64,000 nucleotides of DNA from Spirochaetota bacterium (GCA_022703505.1 JAKLDN010000003.1:62001-126000), one strand, 5' to 3'. Counted from the first letter of the stretch, positions 8,819 through 18,310 are shown. A program made the numbers and translations. The notes: generated from the sequence alone by a model not told the origin.

Positions 8819-10482
8819 TCCGGGGGATCCTGGGGATCGATTTCGGCACCACCAATTCCCTGTGCGCCTGGATCGAGGACGGTCGTCCCCAGATCGTCCC
8901 GAACGACCGGGGCAGCCGGACCACCCCCTCCGTGGTGGCCCTGTCCCATTCGGGGGAGATCCTGGTCGGGGAATCCGCCAAGAACCAGGCCGTAGCGTCC
9001 CCCCAGACCACCCTGACCGGCGTCAAGCGAAGGCTCGGTTCCCGGGATCCGGTACGCCTCGGGGACCGGAGCTTCCCGCCGGAGGAAGCCGCGTCCTGGA
9101 TCTTCGCCAAGCTGAAGCGGGACTCCGAGGCCTTCCTGGGCTTTCCCGTGGAGCAGGCCGTGGTGTCCGTGCCCGCCCGGTTCGGGGAGGCCCAACGGCG
9201 GGCCGTCAAGGAAGCCGCCCGCCGGGCGGGCCTGGAGGTTCCCCGGCTGGTGAACGAGCCGACCGCGGCGGCCGTGGCCCGGGCCTTCCTCGACCCCGAG
9301 GAGGCGGACACGGAACGGGTCGTCCTGGTCTACGATTTCGGCGGAGGGACCTTCGACGTGACCGTCCTGGCCGCCCGGGGTCGGGTCTGCGAGGTCCTGT
9401 CCTCCGCCGGGGACGACCGCCTGGGGGGCATGGACATCGACGCCCTGCTCTATCGGGAGGCCGCCGAGGCCTTCCGCCGGGACTGGGGGGTGGATCCCGA
9501 TTCCGACCCCTTCCTGGCCCAGCAGCTCATGGACCTCTCGGAACGGGCCAAGATAGAGCTTTCGTCCCGCTCCGAGGTTACCTTCACCATACCATTCCTC
9601 AACGCGGGCAGGGGCCTGTCCCATCCCTCCTTCGGGTTGAGCCGGGCTCGCCTGGAAGACCTGACCCGACCCCTGGCGGAGCGGACCCTTTCCCTGGTCC
9701 GCAAGGCCCTGGACGAGGCGGGCAAAAGGCCCATGGACGTCGGCGCCCTGGTGCTCTCCGGGGGCTCCAGCCGGATCCCCCTGGTGCGGAGAATGATCTC
9801 GGAGCTTTTGCCCCTGGAACCCGAAGGCCGGGTGAACCCCGAGGAGATCGTCGCGGTCGGCGCGGCGGTGGAAGCCGCGATCCTCTCGGGCCGCGCGGGC
9901 GGATTCGTCGTGCGGGACGTGAACTCCCGCACCTACGGGGTGGAGATCGAGGGAGGTCGGTTCGTAGAGCTCCTTCCCCGGAACGAACCCCTGCCGTCCC
10001 GGAGGAGACGGGTGTTCACCACCGTCGTGGACGGACAGGAATCCGTGGAGATCCACATCCTCCAGGGCGAATCCGGATCGGCCGCGGAAAACCTCTCCCT
10101 GGGGCGCTTCCTCCTGCCCGGGATCCGGAAGGCCGGCAAGGGGGAACCGAAGATCCAGGTGGAGTTCTCCATCGACGAGAGCGACCTCCTGCGCGTCCGG
10201 GCCATGGATCTGGACACCCGCACCGAGCAGGCCGTGGTCGTGACAGGCTCCGGTGCTGACGGCGGGGACGCCGAGAAGCTGGCCCGGCTGGCGGCCCGGG
10301 TCCGGAGCCTGGCGGGCGCGGAGGACATCGACAACGGCTTCCGATCCGAGATCGAGGAGCTCCTGGCCCGGGCGGCCTGGGCGGTCGAGTCGGGTTCGGA
10401 GGAGGACCGGCGCCTGGCCCGGGGTTCCCTGGAAGCCGTGGCCGGGGAGCTCCTGGCGCGGAAGAAGGTGGCCTCCCCGTGA
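8815..10482 (+). CDS. Hsp70/DnaK-family chaperone, divergent short form
   Basis: 555 aa Hsp70. The ATPase domain is intact: IDFGTTNSLCA phosphate-1 motif near the start, VNEPTAAAVA, DFGGGTFDVTV, and LSGGSSRIPLVRRMI. The substrate-binding domain is shorter and more divergent than DnaK (about 640 aa), and the EEVD-like acidic C-terminus is missing, so this is not the housekeeping dnaK. Start is GTG in a GTGA overlap with the preceding gene, and its own end overlaps the J-protein start the same way. Hsp70 and J partner are therefore co-translated at the end of a flagellar operon. Confidence 0.93.
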   Translation: MIRGILGIDFGTTNSLCAWIEDGRPQIVPNDRGSRTTPSVVALSHSGEILVGESAKNQAVASPQTTLTGVKRRLGSRDPVRLGDRSFPPEEAASWIFAKLKRDSEAFLGFPVEQAVVSVPARFGEAQRRAVKEAARRAGLEVPRLVNEPTAAAVARAFLDPEEADTERVVLVYDFGGGTFDVTVLAARGRVCEVLSSAGDDRLGGMDIDALLYREAAEAFRRDWGVDPDSDPFLAQQLMDLSERAKIELSSRSEVTFTIPFLNAGRGLSHPSFGLSRARLEDLTRPLAERTLSLVRKALDEAGKRPMDVGALVLSGGSSRIPLVRRMISELLPLEPEGRVNPEEIVAVGAAVEAAILSGRAGGFVVRDVNSRTYGVEIEGGRFVELLPRNEPLPSRRRRVFTTVVDGQESVEIHILQGESGSAAENLSLGRFLLPGIRKAGKGEPKIQVEFSIDESDLLRVRAMDLDTRTEQAVVVTGSGADGGDAEKLARLAARVRSLAGAEDIDNGFRSEIEELLARAAWAVESGSEEDRRLARGSLEAVAGELLARKKVASP

Positions 10483-11087
10483 AAAGCGACCGGGAGCTCT
10501 GGGCCGTATTCGGCCTGCCGCCGGGGGCGGATTCCCGGGACCTCAAGAAGGCCTTCCGCCAGCTCACCAAGCGGTATCATCCGGATTCCTCCAAGGATCC
10601 CGCCACGGCCCGGAGGTTTTCCCGGGTCGTGCGGGTGTACGAGCTCCTGTCCCGGAAGGCGGGTCCGGCACGGGAAACCCCGGCGGAACCGGGAGGAACG
10701 GATCCCGAGGAGGACCTGTTCGCCCTGGGGACCGAGTTCACCGTGTCCCGGGACGCGGTGACCCGGCTGGAGGCGGTCAAGCGCCTGGGGCTGTCCGGGA
10801 AGAGGAGCGCCTACATCTTCCTGAGAAAGGCCCTGTACGACGATTCCCCGGAGGTGGTCGCTCAGGCCGTGCGGTCCGTGGCCCTCCTGGGGATTCGGCA
10901 GGCCGAGGGGGAAATGGCCAGCCTCTTCTCCCGCTCCGGCTCCGCCCTCAAGCGGACCATCCTGGAGACGGCACGGGGCACCCGGGAACCGGTGTTCCTG
11001 TCCGCCCTGCGGGTGGCGAGGTCGGATCCGGACGCCTCCATAGCCTCGGACGCGACGGAGATCCTCGGCTCCCTGGAGGGCTGCTGA
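10479..11087 (+). CDS. J-domain (DnaJ-like) protein with C-terminal HEAT-like repeats
   Basis: 202 aa. The N-terminal J-domain (ELWAVFGLPPGADSRDLKKAF) carries the H34-P35-D36 tripeptide that stimulates Hsp70 ATPase. There is no Gly/Phe region or zinc finger, so it is a class C J-protein. Residues about 90-200 form repeated helical pairs (RLEAVKRLGLSGKRSAYIFLRKALYDDSPEVVAQAVRSVALLG) that look like HEAT repeats and may choose the client. GTG start overlaps the Hsp70 stop. Likely the dedicated partner of that Hsp70. Confidence 0.9.
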   Translation: MKSDRELWAVFGLPPGADSRDLKKAFRQLTKRYHPDSSKDPATARRFSRVVRVYELLSRKAGPARETPAEPGGTDPEEDLFALGTEFTVSRDAVTRLEAVKRLGLSGKRSAYIFLRKALYDDSPEVVAQAVRSVALLGIRQAEGEMASLFSRSGSALKRTILETARGTREPVFLSALRVARSDPDASIASDATEILGSLEGC

Positions 11088-11106
11088 CCCGGGATACCCC
11101 GGAACC

Positions 11107-12471
11107 TCACTCCTCCGCCCGGCTCCCGTCCAGGCCGTACTCCTGGAGTTTCTGGTAGAGGGTTTTCCGCCCGATTCCGAGAATTTCCGCGGTGCGGCTC
11201 TTGTTCCCCCCCTGGACGGCCAGGGTTTCCCGGATCAGGATCTTCTCCGCCTCCGCCAGGGATGACCCGGCGGGGATCCGCACCGTGTCGTCCTCCTGGG
11301 CTTCCCGGATGCCGGGGGGGAGGTCCTCCAGGGTCACGAGGCTCCCCCGGGCCAGGACAACGGCGCTCTCCACGCAGTTGCGGAGCTCCCGCACGTTGCC
11401 GGGCCAGCCGTAGGCGAAGAAGGCCGCCCGTACCTTGGTGTCGAATCCCTCCAGGTTCTTGCCGTTTTCCTCGGTAAACTCCCGTAGGAAGGCCCCGGCC
11501 AGGAGGGGGATGTCGTCCTTGCGCTCCCGAAGGGGCGGGACGTGGATGTTGACCACGTTCAGCCGGTAGTAGAGGTCCTCCCGGAAAGAGCCTTTCTCGA
11601 TCTCCGCCTTCAGGTCCCGGTTGGTGGCGGCGATCACCCGGACATCCACCTCCAGGGTCTCCTCGCCCCCGACCCGTTCGAACTTCCGTTCCTGCAGGAC
11701 CCGGAGGATCTTGATCTGGACGTTCTGGTTGATCTCCCCGATCTCGTCGAGGAAGAGGGTTCCCTCATGGGCCAGCTCGAAGCGCCCCCGTTTCCGCCCC
11801 GCGGCCCCCGTGAAGGCTCCCTTCTCGTGGCCGAAGAGCTCGCTCTCCAGGAGGGATTCCGCTAGGGCGGCGCAGTGGACCTTGACGAAGGGCTTGTCCG
11901 CCCTCGGGGAGAGGTTGTGCAGGGCGTCGGCGATGAGCTCCTTGCCGACCCCGCTTTCCCCGGTGATGAGGACGCTGGCCTTGGTGGGCGCCACGCGGCG
12001 AAGGAGATCGAAGATCTTCTTCATCTCGGGGCTGCGCCCGATGATGGAGGAGATCCGCTTCTGGCTCTCGATTTCCCGCTGGAGCTCCTGGTTCTGCCGT
12101 TCCAGCTCCCGGCTTTCCAGGGCGCGCCGGATAAGCATGGACAGGTGGTCCAGGTTTACGGGCTTGGTGATGAAGTCGAAGGCCCCCACCCGCATGGAGT
12201 CCACGGCGTCCTCGATCGTCCCGTGGCCGGTCAGGACGATGACGGGCATTCCGGGATAGGAGCCCGCGACCCGCTTCAAGACCTCGTTCCCGGAGACCTT
12301 GGGCATACGCAGGTCCGTGACGACCAGGTCGATCCGTCCCTCCTCCACGGCCTTCAGGGCTTCCTCGCCGTCCGCAGCCAGGGCCACCTCGTAGCCCTCT
12401 AGTCGGAGGGCCTCCGCCAGCCCTTCCCGGATGTTCCGCTCGTCGTCGGCGACCAGGATGGTGAATTTCAC
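11107..12471 (-). CDS. NtrC/AtoC-type sigma-54-dependent response regulator
   Basis: 454 aa, three domains: receiver (phospho-acceptor D53 in VVTDLRMP), AAA+ sigma-54 activation domain with Walker A GESGVGKE, the sigma-54 contact loop GAFTGA, and Walker B LFLDEIGE; then a Fis-type helix-turn-helix (KSRTAEILGIGRKTLYQKL). It activates RNA polymerase at sigma-54 promoters. It overlaps the histidine kinase gene by 4 nt, its evident partner. A sigma-54-like promoter occurs at 23809. Treponema has an AtoS/AtoC pair in a similar place, recalled from memory. Confidence 0.95.
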   Translation of the reverse strand: MKFTILVADDERNIREGLAEALRLEGYEVALAADGEEALKAVEEGRIDLVVTDLRMPKVSGNEVLKRVAGSYPGMPVIVLTGHGTIEDAVDSMRVGAFDFITKPVNLDHLSMLIRRALESRELERQNQELQREIESQKRISSIIGRSPEMKKIFDLLRRVAPTKASVLITGESGVGKELIADALHNLSPRADKPFVKVHCAALAESLLESELFGHEKGAFTGAAGRKRGRFELAHEGTLFLDEIGEINQNVQIKILRVLQERKFERVGGEETLEVDVRVIAATNRDLKAEIEKGSFREDLYYRLNVVNIHVPPLRERKDDIPLLAGAFLREFTEENGKNLEGFDTKVRAAFFAYGWPGNVRELRNCVESAVVLARGSLVTLEDLPPGIREAQEDDTVRIPAGSSLAEAEKILIRETLAVQGGNKSRTAEILGIGRKTLYQKLQEYGLDGSRAEE

Positions 12472-13676
12472 GATGCCTCCCCCGGAGTCCGGGATTCCGG
12501 CGTCCGTTCCCCGGCCGCGGAATCGTGGGACAAGAGCCGGCGCTCCGCGGGCGGAAGCGGCAGGGTGATCGTGAACGCCGTCCCCTCGCCCTCCCGGGAA
12601 CGGACCGCGATCTCGCCCCCGTGCTCCTTGACGATCTTGAAGGTAAGGGTGAGCCCCAGCCCCGTGCCCGTCTCCTTGGTGGTGAAGTAGGGTTCGAAGA
12701 TTTTCGGCAGGTTCTCCTCCGGGATACCCGTCCCGGTATCCGCCACGGTCAGGAGGATGCCGTCATCCCCGCGTCCCGTGCTCAGGGTCAGCTTCCCTCC
12801 CCGAGGCATGGCGGCCAGGGCGTTCTGGACCAGGTTGAGGACCGCCTGCTTCATGTACCGGGGGTCCAGTCGGAGGCGGGGGACTGCGGGGGACAGGTCC
12901 CGCTCCAGCCGGACCTCGGCACGCTCGATCTCCGGTGCCAGGAAGTCCAGGAGGTCGGACAGAAGCCCGTTGAGGTCCGTATCTCGGGGTTGGATGTCCA
13001 TGGGCCGGACCGCGAAGAGGAAATCCACCACGATCCGGTTCAGTCGGTCGATCTCCTCGTCCACCACGTCCAGGTACCGATGGATGGTCCCGGACCGCTC
13101 GTCGCAGGAGGCCTTCAGGGCCTTCCGCATCAGTTGGACGTGAATCGACAGGGAACCCAGGGGGTTCTTGATCTCGTGGGCGACTCCCGCGGCCAGGGTC
13201 GTCAGGGACGCCAGGTTTTCCGCCCTGCGGAGCTGGGCCTCCTTACGGCGCTTGTCCGTCACCTCCTCGACGTGGATCAGGTTTCCCCGGATCCGCTGTT
13301 CCCTCACCAGGGGACTTATGGTGATCGAGACGATCCGGGTCGAGCCCTTCGCGTCCAGGGCGAATTCCCGGTCCATCCGGGTTTCCTCGCTCTCCAGGGT
13401 TTCCCGGAGGAATCCGGCGATCTCCTCGTCCGAGACGCTCTCCCAGACGGGCCGGTCGTACACGTCCAGGTAGGCCAGGGGCAGCAACCTCTCCGCGGAC
13501 TTGTTGAAAAGGGTGGGACGGTGGGCGGAGTCGCACACGACGATGCCGTCCAGCATGGAGTCCAATACCGTGCCCATCCGCTCGTTCTCGTCCGCCAGGA
13601 TGTCCAGGAGTCTGCGGATCTGCTCCTCGTTCATCCGCGGGGCCTTGGCCAGGGCCCGTTCCAGGAACCTTCTCAC
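12468..13676 (-). CDS. Cytoplasmic PAS-domain sensor histidine kinase
   Basis: 402 aa, no transmembrane helix, so a soluble sensor. A PAS domain (about 35-145, with DGIVVCDSAHRPTLFNKSAERLL) precedes the HisKA dimer domain with phospho-acceptor H167 in AHEIKNPLGS. The HATPase domain has the N box (NLVQNALAAMP), G1 (VADTGTGIPE), F box and G2 (TGTGLGLTLTF). The NtrB-like layout fits the adjacent sigma-54 activator. GTG at 13676 overlaps the upstream stop (GTGA); a later ATG at 13634 is possible. The ligand of the PAS domain is not evident. Confidence 0.94.
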   Translation of the reverse strand: MRRFLERALAKAPRMNEEQIRRLLDILADENERMGTVLDSMLDGIVVCDSAHRPTLFNKSAERLLPLAYLDVYDRPVWESVSDEEIAGFLRETLESEETRMDREFALDAKGSTRIVSITISPLVREQRIRGNLIHVEEVTDKRRKEAQLRRAENLASLTTLAAGVAHEIKNPLGSLSIHVQLMRKALKASCDERSGTIHRYLDVVDEEIDRLNRIVVDFLFAVRPMDIQPRDTDLNGLLSDLLDFLAPEIERAEVRLERDLSPAVPRLRLDPRYMKQAVLNLVQNALAAMPRGGKLTLSTGRGDDGILLTVADTGTGIPEENLPKIFEPYFTTKETGTGLGLTLTFKIVKEHGGEIAVRSREGEGTAFTITLPLPPAERRLLSHDSAAGERTPESRTPGEAS

Positions 13677-14962
13677 GGGACGCTCCGGAGGGATTCGGCC
13701 AGGGCTTCCGCGAGGCGTTCCGCCAGGGCGGGGGGCGAGAGGTTGTAGGTCTCGTACCGGACCTGGGCGTCCCGGATGGCCGCCGCCCAGAGGGCCAGGA
13801 TCGCGTCGGTCCGGGGTTCCGAGGCGCGGGCCCGGGAGCGGACCAGCCGGGCCAGGCTGCGGAGGAAGGCGGGGAAGAGGTAGGAAAGTGAGTCGTCCCC
13901 GGACCCGAAGCCCTTGGTGGCCGCGGAGATGTCGGAAACCGCCTTGTGGACGGTCGGGTCCGGCGCGTCGCCGGAGAGGTCCAGCAGGGGATCGGGGATG
14001 AAGACCCCCTCCCGGGAGGCCTGGTAGCAGACCGCGGTCAGGAACCGGAAGGCGTACTCGTCCGTCGCGGACTCGGGCAGGGGTTTCCGGGCCGCGAGGT
14101 ACTCGTCCAGGGAGAGATCCGCTTCCCCCGGGGCGGCGCGGAACACCTTGGCCAGGATCTCCCGGGATGCCCGGGCATCCCGGGGGCGGAACGGATAGGT
14201 CCGTACCCGGGAAAGGATGGTGGGCATGAGGGCGGAGGGGCGGGAGGACAGGAGCAGGAAGCGGGAGGTGGCGGGAGGCTCCTCCAGGATCTTGAGCAGG
14301 GCGTTGCGGGCCCCGTCCAGCATCCTCTCGGCGTTCTCGATCACCGCGACCTTGACCCGTCCGTAGGGCGCCAGCCGCGCCCAGCGTTCCACGGCCCGGA
14401 CCTGGAAGATGGGCAGGGCGTCGGGAAGCAGGGCCTCCAATTTGTCCGCGACCGGGAGGGCCTTGGCCGCCGCCTGGGCGGATTCCCCGGGGGCTTGTCC
14501 CGCGTCCTCCGCGTCCGGCCCGGCGGACTCCAGGAGTTCGTCCAGGGTCTGGAGCAGGGCGGACGCCTTGGAAAGGCGGGACTCCTCGCCCTCGAAGAGC
14601 GCGGGGTCGAAGCGGCGGGTGAGCTTCCGGACCGCCCGATAGAAGAGGAAGCGTGCGGCCCGGTTGGGGCTCCGGCCGAGGGCCTCCCCGGCGGCCTTGA
14701 TCTCCGCCCGGAAGGACCGGGGTCCCATCAGGAGGAGGTCCGGATGCGAGAGGGTCCGGTGGCGCTCGCAGGAGGGGCAGGGACAGTTCCAGGCCGCGGC
14801 GCCGGTCTCGCAGGACAGGGCTCGGGCGGTCTCCAGGGCGGCCGTGAGCTTGCCCGCGTTTTCCGGCCCCGCGAAGAGCAGGGACGGGGGGAGCTCCTTC
14901 CGCTCCAGGTCGGAACGGAGGATCCTCACGACCTCCTCCTGGCCGATCAGGTTCTCGTACAC
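13673..14962 (-). CDS. DNA polymerase III delta'/gamma-like clamp-loader subunit
   Basis: 429 aa AAA+ protein of the HolB/DnaX group. It begins MYENLIGQEEVVRILRSDL, then a P-loop-like GPENAGKLT in which the usual GKT is GKL, a cysteine cluster typical of clamp-loader zinc modules (NCPCPSCERH), and the sensor region VAVIENAERMLDGARNALLKILEEPP with the LEEPP signature and LLLSSRPSALMPTILSR. The altered P-loop fits a non-hydrolysing delta' subunit. About 90 extra residues sit between the zinc module and Walker B. It is in the murG operon, 1 nt from cvpA and overlapping the kinase gene. Confidence 0.85.
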   Translation of the reverse strand: MYENLIGQEEVVRILRSDLERKELPPSLLFAGPENAGKLTAALETARALSCETGAAAWNCPCPSCERHRTLSHPDLLLMGPRSFRAEIKAAGEALGRSPNRAARFLFYRAVRKLTRRFDPALFEGEESRLSKASALLQTLDELLESAGPDAEDAGQAPGESAQAAAKALPVADKLEALLPDALPIFQVRAVERWARLAPYGRVKVAVIENAERMLDGARNALLKILEEPPATSRFLLLSSRPSALMPTILSRVRTYPFRPRDARASREILAKVFRAAPGEADLSLDEYLAARKPLPESATDEYAFRFLTAVCYQASREGVFIPDPLLDLSGDAPDPTVHKAVSDISAATKGFGSGDDSLSYLFPAFLRSLARLVRSRARASEPRTDAILALWAAAIRDAQVRYETYNLSPPALAERLAEALAESLRSVP

Positions 14963-15427
14963 CTAGGCCCCCAGCCGGGCGGCGGACACGAGGACGGGCA
15001 GGAGGTTCTTCCCCAGGAAGCTGCCCTCCAGCAGGGCCGAGAGGTCCAGGACCGGCTGAAGCCGCATAAGCATGAGCAGGAGGGAGGACAGAAGCAGCCC
15101 TTCCGCCGCCCCCAGGAGGAAGCCCAGACCCCGGTCCACGTTCTGCAGGTTGATGTTCTCGATGACGCTCCGCAGGACACCCTGCAGGATCTTGATGAGC
15201 AGGAAGACCAGCAGGAAGACGACGGCGAAGCCCAGGACCTCGGTGAAGGACTCCAGGGCCAGGTACTTGGCCAGGAGTTCCCCCGCGGGGCGGTAGAAGA
15301 GGATGGCCAGGAACACCCCCAGGATGACGGCGGCCATGGAGAGAAGTTCGGCCACGAAGCCCCGGAAGTAGCAGCGCAGCGCGAAGAGGAGGATGACTAC
15401 GAACAGCACCAGATCCAAGGCGTTCAT
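14963..15427 (-). CDS. cvpA: CvpA family membrane protein
   Basis: 154 aa with four hydrophobic helices (LDLVLFVVILLFALRCYF; AVILGVFLAILFY; GFAVVFLLVFLLIKIL; GLLLSSLLLMLMRL) and the short charged linker RGFVAELLS that is characteristic of CvpA/colicin V production proteins. In other bacteria the family is linked to envelope integrity and stress tolerance. The ATG overlaps the murG stop (ATGA), and the gene is directly followed by the clamp-loader gene. The reading frame is open further upstream inside murG, but only this start gives the family N-terminus. Confidence 0.9.
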   Translation of the reverse strand: MNALDLVLFVVILLFALRCYFRGFVAELLSMAAVILGVFLAILFYRPAGELLAKYLALESFTEVLGFAVVFLLVFLLIKILQGVLRSVIENINLQNVDRGLGFLLGAAEGLLLSSLLLMLMRLQPVLDLSALLEGSFLGKNLLPVLVSAARLGA

Positions 15428-16584
15428 GACGGGTTCCCCCAGGCTCGATCGGCTATGGCTCGGGCAATGATGTCCGCCGCGTCCCGGGCCCCCAGTTCCC
15501 GGGCCGCACGGGACGCCGCCCGGAGCCCCTCGGCGTCTTCCAGGAATCCGAGGCAGGCGGATACCAGGGCGGAGGGGTCTTCGGCGTCCCGGCCTTCGAG
15601 CACCCGCGCGGCGCGCCGGGCCGCGAACCAGCGGGCGTTCTCGACCTGGTCTCCCCGGGTGCCGGTCCCCGCCAGGGGGACCAGGACCATGGGCAGCCCC
15701 GCGGCGGCGCATTCCCAGAGGGAACCCGCTCCGGCGCGCCCCACGTAGATGCTGGCGGCGGCCAGGAGGTCCGGAAGTTCCCCCCGCAGGTACTCGAAGG
15801 AGCGGTACCGCCCTTCCAGTCCCGGGGGCAGGGCTTCCCGCGGGACTCCCGGGTTGCCGGGTCCCGTCTGGTGGATCACGCAGGCCTTCGGAAGGAGTTC
15901 CGGCAGGGCCGCCGCCACCAGGTCGTTCAGGCGCCGGGCGCCCTGGCTTCCCCCGATCACGAGGATCAGGGGAAGTCCCTCGGGGAAACCGGCCCGGGAG
16001 CGCCCGGCGGCCGGATCCCCGGACCGGATGGCCGCCCGGATCGGCTGGCCGGAGACGACCACGGAGGGTCTCCGGGCGGGCGGGAAGGCGTCCCTCGTCT
16101 CCTCGTAGCTCACGAAGACGGTTTCCGCGATCCCCGCGTTGAGGCGGGTGGCCAGACCCGGGGAGAAGTCGGACTCGTGAGTGAAGACGGGTATGCCCAA
16201 GGCTGCGGCGGCCCGGCAGGGCGGGACGGAGACGTATCCGCCCTTGGAGAACAACAGGCGCGGCCGCAGCTTTGAAAGGACGCGCCGGGAAGCCCCGTAT
16301 CCCGCGAGGACGCGGAAGGCGTCCGCCAGGTTTTCCACGGAAAGTTCCCGGCGGAGCTTGCCCGAGGGAATCGGGATGAACTCCAGGCCCGCCGCCTCCA
16401 CCGCCGCCCGGTCGCTGTCCTTCGTGGAACCCAGCCAGACGAAGCGGACGCTACGGCCCCGAACGGACAGGAGTTCCCGGAGCCGGTCCGCAACGGCCAG
16501 ACCCGGGTAGATGTGCCCTCCCGTGCCGCCCCCGGTGAAGGCCAGGACGTCCGGGCTTCCGGGGGTTTCGCTCCCTCCCCTCAT
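15424..16584 (-). CDS. murG: UDP-GlcNAc:lipid II GlcNAc transferase MurG
   Basis: 386 aa glycosyltransferase (GT28) that turns lipid I into lipid II on the inner face of the membrane. Visible motifs are the N-terminal glycine loop AFTGGGTGGHIYPGLAVADRL, SKGGYVSVP, LVIGGSQGARRLND, and the UDP-GlcNAc site YVGRAGAGSLWE. Family proteins usually read SRAGA; here GRAGA. The ATG at 16584 overlaps the pgi stop (ATGA). Although the frame is open through all of pgi, that region is not coding in this frame. C-terminus is rich in Ala/Arg and ends at the cvpA start. Confidence 0.95.
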   Translation of the reverse strand: MRGGSETPGSPDVLAFTGGGTGGHIYPGLAVADRLRELLSVRGRSVRFVWLGSTKDSDRAAVEAAGLEFIPIPSGKLRRELSVENLADAFRVLAGYGASRRVLSKLRPRLLFSKGGYVSVPPCRAAAALGIPVFTHESDFSPGLATRLNAGIAETVFVSYEETRDAFPPARRPSVVVSGQPIRAAIRSGDPAAGRSRAGFPEGLPLILVIGGSQGARRLNDLVAAALPELLPKACVIHQTGPGNPGVPREALPPGLEGRYRSFEYLRGELPDLLAAASIYVGRAGAGSLWECAAAGLPMVLVPLAGTGTRGDQVENARWFAARRAARVLEGRDAEDPSALVSACLGFLEDAEGLRAASRAARELGARDAADIIARAIADRAWGNPS

Positions 16585-18164
16585 CGTACCCCCAGGGCGC
16601 GGGACAGGGCTTCCAGGGCCCCGTCGAGGGGGCCTCCGGCCAGGACCTGCTTGGTCAGGACCTTGCCCAGCTGGACTCCCTCCTGGTCGAAGCTGTTCAG
16701 GTTCCAGGCGAAGCCCTGGAACATCACCTTGTTCTCGAAGTGGGCCAGGAGGGCTCCCAGGGCCCGGGGATCCAGGGTCCGGCCGTACAGGAGGGTGGAG
16801 GGGCGGCCTCCGGGGAACCGCTTGTTCGGATTGCCGCTGTCCTGTCCCTTCGCGAACGCGACCACCTGGGCGGCCAGGTTGGCGTTCAACTTGGCCCGGC
16901 TTGTGGAACCTTCGACCTCGAGGTCCCCGTCCCCCTGGTTCTCCGCGAAACCGATGAACTCCAGGGGCACGATGTCCGTGCCCTGGTGCAGGAGTTGGTA
17001 GAAGGAGTGCTGGCCGTTCGTCCCGGGTTCGCCGAATACCACGGGCCCGGTGGAATAGACCACCGGATGGCCGTCCCGGTTTACCTGCTTGCCGTTGGAT
17101 TCCATGTCCAGCTGCTGGAGGTGGGCGGGGAAGCGGGAGAGGGCCTGCGAGTAGGGCAGGACGGCCACGCAGGGTCGGCCCAGGACGTTCCGCTCGAAGA
17201 TCCCGAGCAGGGCGTCCAGGAGGGCGGGATTCCGGAGGAGGTCCGGGGTCAGGGCCCGTTCGTCCGCCTCCCGGGCGCCCCGCAGGAGCTCCTCGAAGGT
17301 CTCCGGGCCGAAAGCCAGGGACAGGACGACCCCTCCCACCGCGGAGGTGGAGGAATACCGGCCGCCGATGAAGTCGTCGATGTAGAAGGATTCCAGGTAG
17401 CCGGGGTTCCGTGCCAGGGGGCTGGTCTCGCTGGTCACGGCGACGATGTGGCGGGAAGGATCGAGTCCCGCGGGTCCCCGCCGCCGGAGGAAGTCCCGGG
17501 CCAGGGTCTCGTTGGCCAGGGTCTCCTGGGTGGTCCCGCTCTTGGACACCAGGATGAAGAGGGTGGTCTCCGGGTCCAGGTCGAAGAACACCCCGTTCGC
17601 GTCGTCGGGGTCCACGTTGCTCAGGAACCGGGCGGCCATCCGCGTCCGGCCCTTGGCCCGTGCCCAGGTCTCCAGGGCCAGGAAGAGGGCCCGGGGACCC
17701 AGGTCGGATCCGCCGATTCCGATCTGCACGGCGGTACGGAATCGCTTGCCCGTGGAGCCCGTCAGCGACCCCGAATGGATCCGCCGGGCGAAATCCGCGG
17801 CCCGCAGGCGCTCCCCCTCGTAGAAGGCGCGGAAGTCCCGGCCGTCCCGGACCACCTTCCCCGCGGGTTCCCCCCGGGTCAGGTGGTGGAGCACCATACG
17901 GTCCTCGCCGGTGTTCATGCGGTGCCCCGAGGCCAGGAGGCGGTACTTCTCCACGAGTTCCTGCTCCGCCGCGAGGGCGCCGAGCAGGGAAACCGTCTCG
18001 TCTCCCGCGTCCGAGGCGGCCCAGGAAAAGGTCAATCCCCCGCCCGCGTCCGCCCTTCGGGTCTCGAAGGCTTCCGCGGTCAAGGCGGCACGGAGATCCG
18101 ACGGACCTTGGCCGAGAAGGGCCCGGAACGCCGGGGACTCGTCGAGATTCCGGAATTGAACCAT
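16581..18164 (-). CDS. pgi: Glucose-6-phosphate isomerase
   Basis: 527 aa, interconverts glucose-6-phosphate and fructose-6-phosphate. Signatures seen are IGIGGSDLGPRALF, SKSGTTQETLANE, GGRYSSTSAVGG, MESNGKQVNRDG and GEPGTNGQHSFYQLLHQG (catalytic Glu and His region), and the late KQV-type Lys region. Start at 18164 is supported by AGGAGGT 5 nt upstream; the frame is open 18 codons further, but that ATG overlaps the promoter. First gene of the murG-cvpA-clamp loader-kinase-regulator operon. Confidence 0.97.
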   Translation of the reverse strand: MVQFRNLDESPAFRALLGQGPSDLRAALTAEAFETRRADAGGGLTFSWAASDAGDETVSLLGALAAEQELVEKYRLLASGHRMNTGEDRMVLHHLTRGEPAGKVVRDGRDFRAFYEGERLRAADFARRIHSGSLTGSTGKRFRTAVQIGIGGSDLGPRALFLALETWARAKGRTRMAARFLSNVDPDDANGVFFDLDPETTLFILVSKSGTTQETLANETLARDFLRRRGPAGLDPSRHIVAVTSETSPLARNPGYLESFYIDDFIGGRYSSTSAVGGVVLSLAFGPETFEELLRGAREADERALTPDLLRNPALLDALLGIFERNVLGRPCVAVLPYSQALSRFPAHLQQLDMESNGKQVNRDGHPVVYSTGPVVFGEPGTNGQHSFYQLLHQGTDIVPLEFIGFAENQGDGDLEVEGSTSRAKLNANLAAQVVAFAKGQDSGNPNKRFPGGRPSTLLYGRTLDPRALGALLAHFENKVMFQGFAWNLNSFDQEGVQLGKVLTKQVLAGGPLDGALEALSRALGVR

Positions 18165-18216
18165 GGGGACCTCCTGGTCGAAACGGCCCCGGGGGCTGTT
18201 TCCTTTCGATACGCTC

Positions 18217-18246
18217 ATGATAGCCGGGACGGGACGGATCTTTCAA
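18217..18246 (-). promoter_or_regulatory. Promoter of the pgi-murG operon
   Basis: On the minus strand TTGAAA (18246-18241) and TATCAT (18222-18217) are spaced by 18 bp. Transcription would begin near 18210 and give a leader of about 45 nt containing the AGGAGGT site of pgi. Confidence 0.6.
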
Positions 18247-18310
18247 GGCCGAGCTTTCCGCGCGGGTACGGCTTTCCGGACTTTTGACCCGAACCGGGTT
18301 CCCTCCGCAC

